From the NCBI GenBank assembly GCA_902594915.1, contig CACJOA010000002.1:62001-126000 (forward strand): a DNA stretch of 64,000 nt, read 5' to 3'. The DNA comes from an uncultured Pelagibacteraceae bacterium (GTDB lineage Bacteria > Pseudomonadota > Alphaproteobacteria > Pelagibacterales > Pelagibacteraceae). Position 1 is the stretch's first letter. Every line of letters begins with the position of its first letter. The position numbers and the translations under genes are program-made. The notes beneath the pieces were generated by a model. The model worked only from the letters and a program-made list of their open reading frames with translations, searched no databases and was not told the origin of the DNA. This document shows, in pieces, positions 27,634-37,232 of this stretch.

Positions 27634-28224
27634 TTAACATACTAGATTAAAACTGATAACTATCCTATCATCATCAGATAAATTTTCCTCGACAGCATGG
27701 TTAAGATATGATGGGAATATCAAAAGTTTACCTTCTTCTGGTTGTATCTTAATTATTTCAGCTGATATTTCATTATAATTTTTAATTGGTGGATGATACA
27801 TTACCTTCATTTCTTTAGGATCAAAAAATTTTATCTGGCCAGAATTTTCTTTTGCTTTTACGTAATAGGCAGCGCTTAATAATGAATTCGGATGTGAATG
27901 TTGAACATTAAAAGTATTTTTACTGTTTATAACAGACCACATGTCAAGAATAGTTATTCTTTCTTTATTAATCTGCCATCCCATATGCTCAGACATTATC
28001 TCTGGTAAGTACTTGGTAAAACTTGTTATAAATTTTTTAACTAAATCAGAATCTTTCATATTAAAAAAAGGTGAGTGCCAACCACCTGCATTAGATCTTT
28101 TCTGCCCTTGAGGATCTTTTTTTTTTAAATCGTAGATATATTTTTCAAGTTCTTTATTCAGTTCTTTATAGTTATCTAATTTTTTTTCAAAAACTGGAAC
28201 TGGAAATAACTTATGAATTTTCAT
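27634..28224 (-). CDS. Putative 2-oxoglutarate/Fe(II)-dependent oxygenase (TIGR02466-like)
   Basis: 196 residues. KIHKLFPVPVFEKKL at the start, NVQHSHPNSLLSAAYYVKA near residues 105-123, LLIFPSYLNHAVEEN near 166-180 and RIVISFNL at the end match the TIGR02466 family of uncharacterised oxygenases. The usual HxD metal motif reads HSH here, with distal His and Arg present. The substrate is unknown. It is last in the minus-strand run from grpE, with 13 bp separating it from the PfkB kinase. Confidence 0.82.
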   Translation of the reverse strand: MKIHKLFPVPVFEKKLDNYKELNKELEKYIYDLKKKDPQGQKRSNAGGWHSPFFNMKDSDLVKKFITSFTKYLPEIMSEHMGWQINKERITILDMWSVINSKNTFNVQHSHPNSLLSAAYYVKAKENSGQIKFFDPKEMKVMYHPPIKNYNEISAEIIKIQPEEGKLLIFPSYLNHAVEENLSDDDRIVISFNLVC

Positions 28225-28237
28225 TATAAAATATTAT

Positions 28238-29167
28238 TTACAATCTTGCTCCTAATTTTTGAATAATTTTTGCAGATAAAATTGTACCTTGTTCTAAACA
28301 TTTGTGAACTGAAAAATTATTTATTTCTCCATGCAAATAACCGGCAGCAAATAAATCACCAGCACCTGTAAGATCCATTATTTGTAAATCTTTAGCTGCA
28401 GAATGTTCTATCACTTCTCCTTTTTTAATAACAACAGCTCCTTTTGAGCCACGTGTTATAACAATATGTTTACCAATTTGTTTCCCAAAAGAAATAACCT
28501 CATCAAACGATTTAGCATTTATCAATGATTTTATTTCATCCTCGTTTGCAAATGTAATATCAAGTTTATTTTTTACAAGTTCATTAAAATGAGTTTTATG
28601 TCTCTCAACGCAAAACTTATCAGATAAAGACATAGCTATCTTATTCGAGTTATTAATCGCTTTATCAAAAGCTTTTCTTGGCTCACCCTCGTCCCACAAG
28701 TAACCTTCTAGAAATATCATTTCACTTTTATTTATTGAGACAATATCGATGTCATTTTCATTTATTTTTCCTGAGATACCTAAAAAAGTACACATAGTTC
28801 TTTCTGAATCAGGTGTAATTAATATCAAACATGTACCCGTTGGTAACTTTTCTTTTTTTTTTGAATAAAAGAATTTTACATTTTCTTTTTTTAATCCTTC
28901 TTCATATTTTTTACCAAACTCATCATCAGAAATCTTACCAATGAATCCCACGTTGTTATCTAATTGAGATAAACCAACTATTGAATTAGCAACAGATCCA
29001 CCTGAAATAGTTTTTTCAATCTTGATACTTTTGATCATTTTTTTAAATTCATTTTCATTAAATACAAGTTTCATAGAGCCTTTTGTCAAATTATTCTCAG
29101 AAAGAAAACTATCTTCTACTTTACAGATGACATCGATAATAGCATTTCCAATACCTAAAATTTTCAT
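28238..29167 (-). CDS. PfkB-family sugar/nucleoside kinase (adenosine kinase-like)
   Basis: 309 residues. ILGIGNAIIDVICKV at the N-terminus, TISGGSVANSIVGLSQL near 53, PTGTCLILITPDSERTMCTFLG near 108 and the catalytic DLTGAGDLFAAGYLHG near 263 fit the adenosine kinase branch common in alphaproteobacteria. It probably phosphorylates adenosine or a related nucleoside or sugar with ATP. Together with SAM turnover, adenosine salvage would make sense, but the substrate is inferred. One base separates it from nth. Confidence 0.88.
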   Translation of the reverse strand: MKILGIGNAIIDVICKVEDSFLSENNLTKGSMKLVFNENEFKKMIKSIKIEKTISGGSVANSIVGLSQLDNNVGFIGKISDDEFGKKYEEGLKKENVKFFYSKKKEKLPTGTCLILITPDSERTMCTFLGISGKINENDIDIVSINKSEMIFLEGYLWDEGEPRKAFDKAINNSNKIAMSLSDKFCVERHKTHFNELVKNKLDITFANEDEIKSLINAKSFDEVISFGKQIGKHIVITRGSKGAVVIKKGEVIEHSAAKDLQIMDLTGAGDLFAAGYLHGEINNFSVHKCLEQGTILSAKIIQKLGARL

Positions 29168-29168
29168 G

Positions 29169-29825
29169 TTAAGCTTTTTTAGTTATTATAGGTCTTTTTC
29201 TATTAGGATAACAAGTGGTACAAATTTTACAAGTTATTCCATAACAGTCTCTCGCTTTACAGTACTCTCTTCCATAAAAAATAATTTGCAAATGTAGTTT
29301 GTTCCAATTTTTTTTCGGAAATATTTTTTTTAGGTCTTTTTCGGTTTGTACAACATTTTTTCCATTGGTAAGACCCCATCTTTGTGCCAGTCTGTGTATA
29401 TGAGTATCTATTGGAAATGCCGGATGACCAAATCCTTGAGACATTACAACACTGGCAGTTTTGTGTCCTACACCTGGTAGTTTCTCTAATTCATCAAACG
29501 TTCTTGGAACTTTACCACCATGTTCACTGATTAATATTTTTGATAAATTGTATATACTTTTTGCTTTAATTCTAAAAATACCTATTTTTTTAATTAATTT
29601 TTCAATTTTTTTACGTCCTAATTTTACAAAATGTTTTGGATGATTGTATTTAGGATAAATATTTTTGGTTACATTATTCACATTTACATCAGTGCATTGA
29701 GCAGAAAGTAAAACAGAGATTAATAATGTAAAAACATTTCTACTTTTTAATGGTACTTTAATTCGTGGATAAATTTCGTTTAAAATTTTTGATATTTTTT
29801 TTGCTCTTTGAATATCATCCATCAT
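29169..29825 (-). CDS. nth: Endonuclease III (DNA glycosylase/AP lyase)
   Basis: 218 residues. Helix-hairpin-helix ELEKLPGVGHKTASVVM near residues 110-126 includes the catalytic Lys, and PIDTHIHRLAQRWG carries the catalytic Asp. It removes oxidised pyrimidines. The iron-sulfur region near the C-terminus reads C-X4-C-X4-C-X2-C-X2-C, five cysteines that do not fit the usual C-X6-C-X2-C-X5-C spacing. It overlaps dapB by 4 bases. Confidence 0.94.
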   Translation of the reverse strand: MMDDIQRAKKISKILNEIYPRIKVPLKSRNVFTLLISVLLSAQCTDVNVNNVTKNIYPKYNHPKHFVKLGRKKIEKLIKKIGIFRIKAKSIYNLSKILISEHGGKVPRTFDELEKLPGVGHKTASVVMSQGFGHPAFPIDTHIHRLAQRWGLTNGKNVVQTEKDLKKIFPKKNWNKLHLQIIFYGREYCKARDCYGITCKICTTCYPNRKRPIITKKA

Positions 29826-30598
29826 TTAAAGTTAATAAGATCTCTCATTGAATAAAGACCCGGTTTTTTTTTCATCAACCACTTTGCAGCTGACAAAGCT
29901 CCTTCAGAGTATAAAGCTCTATCAAAAGCTTCATGATTTAAAGTTATAATTTCCTTACCACTAGAAAATTTAACTTCATGTTCACCAATAATTTTACCTT
30001 TTCTTATTGAATTAAAATTTATTTTATTACTGTAAGGAAAAGATTTTTTATTAAGATATTTTTTTCCAATTAATTCATAAAAATTCCTGTTTTTTCCTAA
30101 AGCAATTCCTTTACCAAGCATTAATGCAGTTCCAGATGGGTAATCTTTCTTATGTTTATGGTGAACTTCGTAGATCTTGCTTAAAAAATTTTTTCCTAGT
30201 GAGTTTGAAGTTATTTCTGTTAAATACATAAGAAGATTGATCCCAAGACTCATATTTCCAGCTTTTAAGATAGGTATTTTTTTTGAGTATCTTTCAATTG
30301 TAAATTCTTCTTTTTTTGTGAAACCTGTAGTGCCAATAACTACCTTTTTTTTTAATTTAGAGGCAATTTTTAAAATTTGAAAAGTACATTTTGGAACTGT
30401 GAAGTCTATAATTATATCAGCTTTTTTTAATGATTGTTCTGAGTTTAAATCAATATTTATACCATTAATTTTTTTATTAATTTTCTTATTTTCGGTTAAA
30501 GCGATTAATTTAAATTTATTATCTTTTTTTACTGATTTTATAATTTGTTGCCCCATACGACCCATACACCCTGTGACAGCTAAATTTATTTTTTTCAT
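29822..30598 (-). CDS. dapB: 4-hydroxy-tetrahydrodipicolinate reductase
   Basis: 258 residues. NAD(P)-binding VTGCMGRMGQQI near residues 8-19, IGTTGF near 89, the active-site region YEVHHKHKKDYPSGTALMLG near 143-162 and FDRALYSEGALSAAKWL near the C-terminus are all DapB signatures. It acts in lysine and meso-diaminopimelate (peptidoglycan) synthesis. It overlaps nth by 4 bases and the small membrane protein gene by 4 bases. Confidence 0.96.
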   Translation of the reverse strand: MKKINLAVTGCMGRMGQQIIKSVKKDNKFKLIALTENKKINKKINGINIDLNSEQSLKKADIIIDFTVPKCTFQILKIASKLKKKVVIGTTGFTKKEEFTIERYSKKIPILKAGNMSLGINLLMYLTEITSNSLGKNFLSKIYEVHHKHKKDYPSGTALMLGKGIALGKNRNFYELIGKKYLNKKSFPYSNKINFNSIRKGKIIGEHEVKFSSGKEIITLNHEAFDRALYSEGALSAAKWLMKKKPGLYSMRDLINFK

Positions 30599-30765
30599 TT
30601 AAAGATAAGTTGTGAAACTACCATAACACAGAGAACAATTATAGACCAAATGAATAGATTCTGGAAAAATTGTTTAAATTTTGAATTAGATCTTAAAAAT
30701 CTAGGAACTATTAGAAATAAAACTGCCAATAAGAATATAGATGGAATAATCTTTTCTAATTCCAT
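30595..30765 (-). CDS. Small two-helix membrane protein between dnaJ and dapB
   Basis: 56 residues from the ATG at 30765, just past the dnaJ stop; an ATG at 30780 would overlap dnaJ by 13 bases. Two hydrophobic segments (IIPSIFLLAVLFLIVP and LFIWSIIVLCVMVVSQLIF) flank a short basic loop. It exactly fills the space between dnaJ and dapB with a 4-base overlap to dapB, and the frame is clean, so it is likely real. I recognise no family or function. Confidence 0.7.
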   Translation of the reverse strand: MELEKIIPSIFLLAVLFLIVPRFLRSNSKFKQFFQNLFIWSIIVLCVMVVSQLIFK

Positions 30766-30767
30766 TT

Positions 30768-31901
30768 TTAACCATTCCAAAAACTTTTAGCTTTTTGAAA
30801 AAATTTTCTTATGCTTGGATTAGATTTTTCATTTTCGATCTTTCGAAATTTTTCCAAAAGTTCTTTTTGTTCTTTATTTAAATAGACTGGTATTTCTGTT
30901 TTAACTTGTACGTATAAGTCTCCATAATCTCCTCTTTTTATAAAAGGCATTCCTTTTCCCTTAAGTCTAAACTGTTTTCCATCTTGAGTGCCATCGGGTA
31001 TTTTTATTTTTGCTTTTTTTCCATCAATAGTTGGAATTTCTATTGTTGTTCCTAGTGCAGCATCTGCCATAGAGATTGGAAATTCAAAAAATAAATTTAC
31101 TTCTGATCTTTTGAAAAGCTCATGTGATTTCACACTGATAAATAGATATAAATCTCCTGCAGCACCTCCTCTTATACCAGCCTCACCCTTCCCTGCGAGT
31201 CTAATTCTTGTTCCATCATCCACACCTTTCGGAATTGTTACTGATATTTTTTTTGAAGCTTGTTTATTTCCTTTGCCATTACAATCAGAGCAAGGATTAG
31301 TAATTTCCTCACCGCTCCCTGCACACTGAGGACAAGTTTGTTGGACTGTAAAAAAGCCTTGATTAGAACGTACTCTGCCATTGCCACCACAATACGTACA
31401 TCTGTCAGGATTGTATCCTGGTTTTGATCCATTTCCTTTACAAGTGTTACACCTTTCCGAAGTTGAAAATTGAATATTTTGTTTTTTTCCTAAATATGCA
31501 TCTTCTAATGAAATTGATAAATCATATCGTAGATCAGAACCTCTATTATTTGATCGTCCTTTAGAACTGCGTCTTCCACCACCAAAGTCCCCAAAAAAAT
31601 CCTCAAAGATATCTGAAAAATCTGTACTACTGAAACCGCTAAATCCACCAAATCCTCCCTGACCTCCACTGCCATTTTCAAACGCAGCATGTCCAAAGTT
31701 ATCATAGTTTTCTTTTTTTGATTTGTCTGAGAGAACTCCATATGCTTCACTAGCTTCTTTAAATTTATCCTCTGCTTTTTTATCTCCAGGGTTTTTATCA
31801 GGGTGGTATTTAACTGCTAGTTTTCTGTAAGCTGCTTTGAGTTCATCTGCATTTGCAGTCTTTGAAACGCCCAGCACATCATAATAATCTCTTTTAGCCA
31901 T
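30768..31901 (-). CDS. dnaJ: Chaperone protein DnaJ
   Basis: 377 residues. J domain with HPD ([10 protein letters not shown] near residue 31), a Gly/Phe-rich linker around 77-105, four CxxCxGxG-type zinc repeats ([32 protein letters not shown]) near 150-215, and the substrate-binding C-terminal domains. It delivers substrates to DnaK and stimulates its ATPase. It lies 28 bp after dnaK on the minus strand. Confidence 0.98.
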   Translation of the reverse strand: MAKRDYYDVLGVSKTANADELKAAYRKLAVKYHPDKNPGDKKAEDKFKEASEAYGVLSDKSKKENYDNFGHAAFENGSGGQGGFGGFSGFSSTDFSDIFEDFFGDFGGGRRSSKGRSNNRGSDLRYDLSISLEDAYLGKKQNIQFSTSERCNTCKGNGSKPGYNPDRCTYCGGNGRVRSNQGFFTVQQTCPQCAGSGEEITNPCSDCNGKGNKQASKKISVTIPKGVDDGTRIRLAGKGEAGIRGGAAGDLYLFISVKSHELFKRSEVNLFFEFPISMADAALGTTIEIPTIDGKKAKIKIPDGTQDGKQFRLKGKGMPFIKRGDYGDLYVQVKTEIPVYLNKEQKELLEKFRKIENEKSNPSIRKFFQKAKSFWNG

Positions 31902-31929
31902 TTAAATAACCTGGACAAATAGATGTAAG

Positions 31930-33855
31930 TTAAGCGCTTTTTTCTTTGTTTTCGTCTTTTACTTCTTCAAAATCCGCATCAACAACATTATCGTCTTTCT
32001 TTTCCTTATCGTCTTTTCCATCGTCTTTTTTAGATTCTGGTTTAGTGTTTTGTTGTGACTTATAAATTGCCTCTCCAAGTTTCATTGAGGCTTGGACTAA
32101 TGCTTCAGTTTTTTTCTTAATCTCGTCAATATTTTCACTTTTTAAAGTTTCTTTTAACGCATTTGAACTGTCTTCAATCACTTTTCTTTCCGCATCAGAA
32201 ATTTTTGATCCATGTTCTTTTAAGTTCTTTTCAGTAGAGTGAATAAGAGTATCAGCTTGATTTCTAACATCAACAGACTCCCTTTTCTTTTTGTCAGCTT
32301 CTTTATTCGCTTCAGCATCTTTTACCATCTTTTCAATTTCTTCATCACTAAGACCACCAGAAGCTTGAATTTGAATCTTTTGTTCTTTACCGGTTCCTTT
32401 ATCTTTTGCTGATACATTAACAATGCCATTAGCATCAATATCAAACGTAACTTCAATTTGCGGTACCCCTCTTGGCGCTGGAGCTATTCCGACTAATTCA
32501 AAGTTCCCTAACAATTTATTGTCAGTAGCCATTTCCCTTTCCCCTTGAAGAACTCTAATTGAAACAGCTGGTTGATTATCTTCAGCTGTTGAAAAAACTT
32601 GACTTTTTTTGGTAGGAATTGTTGTATTTTTTTCAATAAGTTTTGTTGATACTCCTCCAAGAGTTTCTATTCCAAGAGATAATGGAGTAACGTCTAACAA
32701 CAAAACATCTTTTACGTCACCTTGTAACACACCAGCTTGGATTGCAGCACCCATTGCAACTACTTCGTCTGGATTAACACTTTTATTTGGCTCTTTTCCA
32801 AAAAAGTTCTTAACTTCATTAATTACTTTTGGCATTCTAGTCATTCCACCAACCATAACTACTTCATCAATTTCACTAGCAGAGATACCAGCATCTTTAA
32901 GCGCTGTTTTACATGGCGGAATTGTTCTTGCTATTAACTCTTCAACTAAGGCTTCTAATTTAGCTCTAGTCATTTTAAGATTTATATGTTTGGGGCCAGT
33001 TTTATCAGCAGTAATAAATGGTAAATTTATATCTGTTTGTTCAGCTGCAGATAACTCAATTTTTGCTTTTTCAGCAGCTTCCTTTAATCTTTGTAAAGCC
33101 AACTTATCTGATTTTAAATCTATACCACTGTCCTTTTTGAATTCTGATATTAAATATTCAACTATTGAATTATCAAAATCTTCACCACCTAAAAACGTAT
33201 CTCCATTAGTAGATTTTACCTCAAATACTCCATCTCCAAGTTCAAGTATTGAGACATCAAAAGTACCACCACCTAAATCATAAACTGCAATTTTTTTATT
33301 TTGTTTCTTATCCAACCCATATGCTAATGAAGCCGCTGTTGGTTCATTTATAATTCGAAGAACTTCAAGACCCGCAATTTTTCCAGCATCCTTTGTTGCT
33401 TGTCTTTGAGCATCATTAAAATAAGCTGGAACTGTGATTACTGCTTTTGTGACGGCTTGCCCGAGATATTTTTCAGCAGTTTCTTTCATTTTCTGCAGAA
33501 TGAATGCAGAAATTTGAGAAGGAGAATACTTTTCACCTTTGGTTTCTATCCAAGCATCACCTTTTTCAGAATTAACAATTTTAAATGGGGCTGCCTCAAT
33601 ATCTTTCTTGACTGTAGGATCGTCAAAATTTCTACCTATGAGTCTTTTGACAGCAAAAATAGTATTTTCTGGATTTGTTACAGCTTGTCTTTTAGCTGGT
33701 TGACCAATTAATTTTTCTTTATCATCTGTAAAAGCAACCACAGAAGGTGTAGTTCTTGCTCCTTCCGCGTTTTCTAGTACTTTAGCTTGGCTACCTTCCA
33801 TTATAGCAACACATGAATTGGTAGTTCCAAGATCTATTCCAATAATTTTGCTCAT
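31930..33855 (-). CDS. dnaK: Chaperone protein DnaK (Hsp70)
   Basis: 641 residues. [13 protein letters not shown] at the N-terminus, [36 protein letters not shown] and [10 protein letters not shown] in the ATPase domain, a substrate-binding domain with [17 protein letters not shown], and an acidic C-terminal tail. It is the major Hsp70 foldase. A heat-shock-type promoter lies directly upstream (33880-33907), so it can be induced separately from grpE. Confidence 0.99.
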   Translation of the reverse strand: MSKIIGIDLGTTNSCVAIMEGSQAKVLENAEGARTTPSVVAFTDDKEKLIGQPAKRQAVTNPENTIFAVKRLIGRNFDDPTVKKDIEAAPFKIVNSEKGDAWIETKGEKYSPSQISAFILQKMKETAEKYLGQAVTKAVITVPAYFNDAQRQATKDAGKIAGLEVLRIINEPTAASLAYGLDKKQNKKIAVYDLGGGTFDVSILELGDGVFEVKSTNGDTFLGGEDFDNSIVEYLISEFKKDSGIDLKSDKLALQRLKEAAEKAKIELSAAEQTDINLPFITADKTGPKHINLKMTRAKLEALVEELIARTIPPCKTALKDAGISASEIDEVVMVGGMTRMPKVINEVKNFFGKEPNKSVNPDEVVAMGAAIQAGVLQGDVKDVLLLDVTPLSLGIETLGGVSTKLIEKNTTIPTKKSQVFSTAEDNQPAVSIRVLQGEREMATDNKLLGNFELVGIAPAPRGVPQIEVTFDIDANGIVNVSAKDKGTGKEQKIQIQASGGLSDEEIEKMVKDAEANKEADKKKRESVDVRNQADTLIHSTEKNLKEHGSKISDAERKVIEDSSNALKETLKSENIDEIKKKTEALVQASMKLGEAIYKSQQNTKPESKKDDGKDDKEKKDDNVVDADFEEVKDENKEKSA

Positions 33856-33879
33856 ATTATTAACCTTTTTTTTATGTTC

Positions 33880-33907
33880 ATATAGGGGTTAAATTTTATT
33901 CTACAAG
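33880..33907 (-). promoter_or_regulatory. RpoH (sigma32)-type heat-shock promoter of dnaK
   Basis: On the minus strand CTTGTAG (33907-33901) and CCCCTATAT (33888-33880) are spaced so that CTTG and CCTATAT are 17 bases apart. This matches the alphaproteobacterial RpoH pattern CTTG-N17/18-CYTATnT as I recall it. It leaves a leader of about 20 bases before the dnaK ATG. No CIRCE repeat is seen, and hrcA is not next to grpE. Confidence 0.75.
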
Positions 33908-33916
33908 CTATTGTAT

Positions 33917-34561
33917 TCATTTTTTAATCTCTGATTTATCTTGGTTTTCAGTCAATTTTTTCTCAGTTTTTTCATCTTTCTTTGATACAGCTACTAAAGA
34001 TGGTCTTAACAGTCTATCTTTTATGGTAAACCCTTTTTGAATTTCTTGAATTATAGTTCCTGGTTCTTTTTGGCTGTCCTCAACTTCCATCATTGCTTGA
34101 TGATAATTAGGGTCTAATTTCTTATTCAAACTTTCGATGGGTTTTATGTCATTTTTTAAAAAAATTGACATTAAATCTTTATTGATAATATCAAAATGAT
34201 CTAGTGTTTTATTTAAAGCATCTGAATTTTTTAAGGTCTCGTCATTTTTTAAAATTTGTCTGGATCTTTCAAGATTATCAATTAAACTTAAAGCCTCTTT
34301 AGCAAAAGTAAAACCACCGTATTCAAAAGCTTCTTCTTTTTCTTTTTCAAACCTTCTTCTTTGATTTTCCATCTCTGCAAAAGTTCTTGCCAATTTGTCC
34401 TCAAGTTCTAAAATCTTCTCCTCAACATTTTTTTCTGCTGAATGTTCTAAATTTTTTTCTGAGCTATCCTTGAGCCCAGTCTCATTCTCTGAAATCGGCT
34501 GATCGATTTCTTTTTCTTCAGTCGTTATATCACCTGATTTTTGGTTTTGTTCTTTTTCCAT
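33917..34561 (-). CDS. grpE: Nucleotide exchange factor GrpE
   Basis: 214 residues. An acidic, disordered N-terminal about 50 residues, then the long coiled-coil (KILELEDKLARTFAEMENQRRRFEKE) and the C-terminal beta domain with DPNYHQAMMEVEDSQKEPGTIIQEIQKGFTIKDRLLRPSLVAVSK split across it. It exchanges nucleotide on DnaK. A further acidic/lysine tail of about 20 residues follows the usual end. It diverges from rdgB across a 36-bp spacer. Confidence 0.96.
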   Translation of the reverse strand: MEKEQNQKSGDITTEEKEIDQPISENETGLKDSSEKNLEHSAEKNVEEKILELEDKLARTFAEMENQRRRFEKEKEEAFEYGGFTFAKEALSLIDNLERSRQILKNDETLKNSDALNKTLDHFDIINKDLMSIFLKNDIKPIESLNKKLDPNYHQAMMEVEDSQKEPGTIIQEIQKGFTIKDRLLRPSLVAVSKKDEKTEKKLTENQDKSEIKK

Positions 34562-34597
34562 TATCTAATATATGGTAAGAAAATTTAAAATTTCTAG

Positions 34598-35200
34598 ATG
34601 TTAAATAAAAAAATAAAAAAATTACTAATAGGCACAAATAATAAGGGAAAATTAAGGGAAATTAGAGATTTGCTTCCTAAGAATATCCAAACAATTCCGA
34701 CGTCAAAATTTAACATTAAAAGCCCCAAAGAAACTGGTAAAACTTTTGAACAAAATGCTTTAATTAAGTCTAGGTATTTTTCAAAAAAAACAAAATTAAC
34801 ATGTCTTGCTGATGATTCAGGACTTGAAATAGATATTCTTGATAATAAGCCAGGTATTTACTCTGCAAGATGGGGAGGTAAAGATGTAAATTTCGATAAA
34901 GCTATAAATAAAGTCTATAAAGAGTTAAGTAAAAAAGATAAAAATTGGAGAAATAAAAAAATAAAGGCAAGATTTGTTTGTGTTTTGTCTTTAAGCTACC
35001 TAAATAAAAAAATTGCCTTGTGTAAAGGTAAAGTTGAGGGATCAATTTCAAAAAAACCAAGAGGCAAAAATGGTTTTGGATATGATCCAATATTTATACC
35101 TAATGAGAAATTTAAAACATTTGGGGAAATGAGTCCAAGACAAAAATATAAAATTGATCATCGAAGCAAGGCTTTTAAAAAGATTAAAAAATTTTTTTAA
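34598..35200 (+). CDS. rdgB: XTP/dITP diphosphatase (RdgB/HAM1)
   Basis: 200 residues. LLIGTNNKGKLREI near residues 9-22, LADDSGLEIDIL near 68-79, GIYSARWGG and GKNGFGYDPIF near 153-163 are the Ham1 family motifs. It removes non-canonical purine nucleoside triphosphates from the pool. Its 3' end overlaps the convergent LpoA-like gene by 17 bases, so no separate terminator fits there. Confidence 0.95.
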   Translation: MLNKKIKKLLIGTNNKGKLREIRDLLPKNIQTIPTSKFNIKSPKETGKTFEQNALIKSRYFSKKTKLTCLADDSGLEIDILDNKPGIYSARWGGKDVNFDKAINKVYKELSKKDKNWRNKKIKARFVCVLSLSYLNKKIALCKGKVEGSISKKPRGKNGFGYDPIFIPNEKFKTFGEMSPRQKYKIDHRSKAFKKIKKFF

Positions 35201-36338
35201 GTTGGTTTTCTGAAATTTCATAAAAATTTAATATGTGGTTAATTTTGTTATTTTCAATTTCAAAAATTCCAATTTTTCCTTTAAACACATTCTTTTTTTT
35301 GAATATTTTATTTAAATCTGTAAGATTATCTTTAATAGCCAGGTAATAAGTGAGTCCAACTAAATCATAACTTAATAATGACAAGTAATTTGGATTTTCA
35401 TTAAATTCTTTTAAAAATTTTCTTTTAAAGTTCTCTAAATTTTCCTTATCTATAGATGGATAGTAGATTGGTTGAATGTTTTTTTCGCGCATAAGACTCT
35501 TATCAAACCATTGATTAAAAGTGATTATATACTTATTTTTCGGCGATACATCTGTGTATAAAAGTGAAGTTATTACACTCTTTAAACTCTCATCAAAATC
35601 AGAAATAATTACAGAATTAAAATTTACCTTTCCTATGGTGTATTTTTTGTTCAATTTTTCTAGTTGCTTTTCTTTGTCAATAAGATCTGAGTTTTCTACA
35701 CGTTTTATTTCATCTTTAAGATTTTGTTTTCTAATTTTATAATTTGTAATCTTTTCTATTTGAGCTGTGAGTTTAGTTGGCTCTGTATCATAAATATGGT
35801 ACTTCAAAATTTTTATTTTGGACTGTTTTACTGCTTTTCTAATTTCATTTTCGTAATCGACTTTGGGCGTGAGTAAAATCGTTTTTTGTATTTCATTTTT
35901 TTCTATAAATTTTTTGATTGCATTTAATTGTGAAACTGCATTTACACCAGTGCTTATTACATTATCAGGAAGGTCAAGTGTTTTATTTGTTAGTGATAAA
36001 AAAGTAATTTCTTTAACTTCACCTAAAAATTCTAAACTTTTATAAAAGACGGGCCCAATAACAATTTTTATTCCAGCTTCTTTAAGTTCCAATGCAGCTT
36101 TAAGTGCTTGATTAGGATTTGAATTTGTATTTTTAAGATAGATTTCTATTTTTTTCGTATTTAGGTCTTTTAAGGCAATTCTAGATGATTTTATAATTTG
36201 TTGTCCTAGTTGTTTATTTGTTCCAGTTATTGGAACTAATAAACCAATTTTAATTTTCTCTTCCGCAATCGAAAAAGAAGAAATAAAGTAAAAAAAACTA
36301 AAAAATATAATTAAAATTATTTTTAAAATTTTATTCAT
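35184..36338 (-). CDS. LpoA-like penicillin-binding-protein activator / periplasmic binding-fold protein
   Basis: 384 residues. Signal peptide to about residue 26 (FFYFISSFSIAEE), then a type-1 periplasmic binding fold: KIGLLVPITGTNKQLGQQII, NPNQALKAALELKEAGIKIVIGPVF and LSLLSYDLVGLTYYLA near 340. Next to rsmI, alphaproteobacteria have an LpoA-type activator of peptidoglycan synthases, which is the favoured reading. No lipobox Cys is visible at the signal end, so it may be periplasmic or anchored otherwise. An amino-acid ABC-type binding protein is the alternative, but no transporter genes are nearby. Confidence 0.78.
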   Translation of the reverse strand: MNKILKIILIIFFSFFYFISSFSIAEEKIKIGLLVPITGTNKQLGQQIIKSSRIALKDLNTKKIEIYLKNTNSNPNQALKAALELKEAGIKIVIGPVFYKSLEFLGEVKEITFLSLTNKTLDLPDNVISTGVNAVSQLNAIKKFIEKNEIQKTILLTPKVDYENEIRKAVKQSKIKILKYHIYDTEPTKLTAQIEKITNYKIRKQNLKDEIKRVENSDLIDKEKQLEKLNKKYTIGKVNFNSVIISDFDESLKSVITSLLYTDVSPKNKYIITFNQWFDKSLMREKNIQPIYYPSIDKENLENFKRKFLKEFNENPNYLSLLSYDLVGLTYYLAIKDNLTDLNKIFKKKNVFKGKIGIFEIENNKINHILNFYEISENQLKKIF

Positions 36339-36371
36339 TTTAATTATACTATAATATCTTATTCTTAAATT

Positions 36372-37232
36372 ATGGGCACAAATTCTGACTCTCTTAAAAA
36401 AGAAACTGAAAAAGGGCTTTATTTAGTACCAACTCCTATTGGAAATTTACAGGATATCACTTTAAGAGCAATTAATATTTTAAAAAATTCTGACTATGTT
36501 TTGTGTGAGGATACTAGAGTATCAAAAATTTTATTAATGAAATATGATATTAATTCAAAACTTATATCTAATCATAAATTTAACGAAAAAAAAAATATTC
36601 CAAAAATTCTTAGATTATTAGATAAAGGTTTAACCATCTCTCTTATTACAGATGCAGGCACTCCGTGTATATCAGACCCAGGCAAGCTATTAGTAAGAGA
36701 GTGTTATAAAAATAATATCAAAATTATTCCTTTACCAGGTGCATCTTCAGTGCCTTTAGCTATATCGATGAGTGGTTTTTCTGAAAAATTTTTTTTCTAT
36801 GGTTTTTTTCCTGAAAAAAATAAAATTATAAATAATGATTTATCTATCTTATCAAAACTTGACACATCAATAGTTTTTTTTGTTTCAGCAAAAAAGATTT
36901 ATAAAATCATTCCGTATTTAAAAAAATTTTTTTCTGGTAGAAAAATTCTAATCTGTAGAGAAATGACAAAGCGATTTGAGGAGTTTATTCGCGGAGATAT
37001 CGATACAATCGATAAAATTGATCGCAATTTAAAAGGTGAATTGACGTTAGTTGTTTCCGATAAAGATAATATTAATACTTCCCAAATACTCAGTGAATCA
37101 GATAAAAAGTTGATTAAAAGTATGATTAATAAATTGACTGTTAAAGAAATTGTAAGGTTCGTGAGTCAGAAAAATGATATTAAAAAAAAAGAAATTTATA
37201 ATTATTGTGTAAAATTAAAAAATGAAAAATAA
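36372..37232 (+). CDS. rsmI: 16S rRNA (cytidine1402-2'-O)-methyltransferase RsmI
   Basis: 286 residues. LYLVPTPIGNLQDITLRAI near residues 17-35, LCEDTRVSKILL near 48-59, ITDAGTPCISDPG near 85-97 and FVSAKKIYK identify the tetrapyrrole-methylase-like fold of RsmI. It 2'-O-methylates C1402 in the ribosomal decoding centre. It overlaps the next gene by 11 bases; yraN, often next here, is absent. Confidence 0.95.
   Translation: MGTNSDSLKKETEKGLYLVPTPIGNLQDITLRAINILKNSDYVLCEDTRVSKILLMKYDINSKLISNHKFNEKKNIPKILRLLDKGLTISLITDAGTPCISDPGKLLVRECYKNNIKIIPLPGASSVPLAISMSGFSEKFFFYGFFPEKNKIINNDLSILSKLDTSIVFFVSAKKIYKIIPYLKKFFSGRKILICREMTKRFEEFIRGDIDTIDKIDRNLKGELTLVVSDKDNINTSQILSESDKKLIKSMINKLTVKEIVRFVSQKNDIKKKEIYNYCVKLKNEK

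Noticed and set aside
32609-33283. A 224-codon open frame on the plus strand opposite dnaK
   Set aside because: It mirrors dnaK codon structure, resembles no family I know, and dnaK is certain; long antisense frames are expected opposite well-conserved, codon-biased genes.
35184-36338. Amino-acid ABC transporter binding protein
   Set aside because: The fold fits, but no permease or ATPase genes are adjacent and the position beside rsmI matches the LpoA-type gene of alphaproteobacteria.
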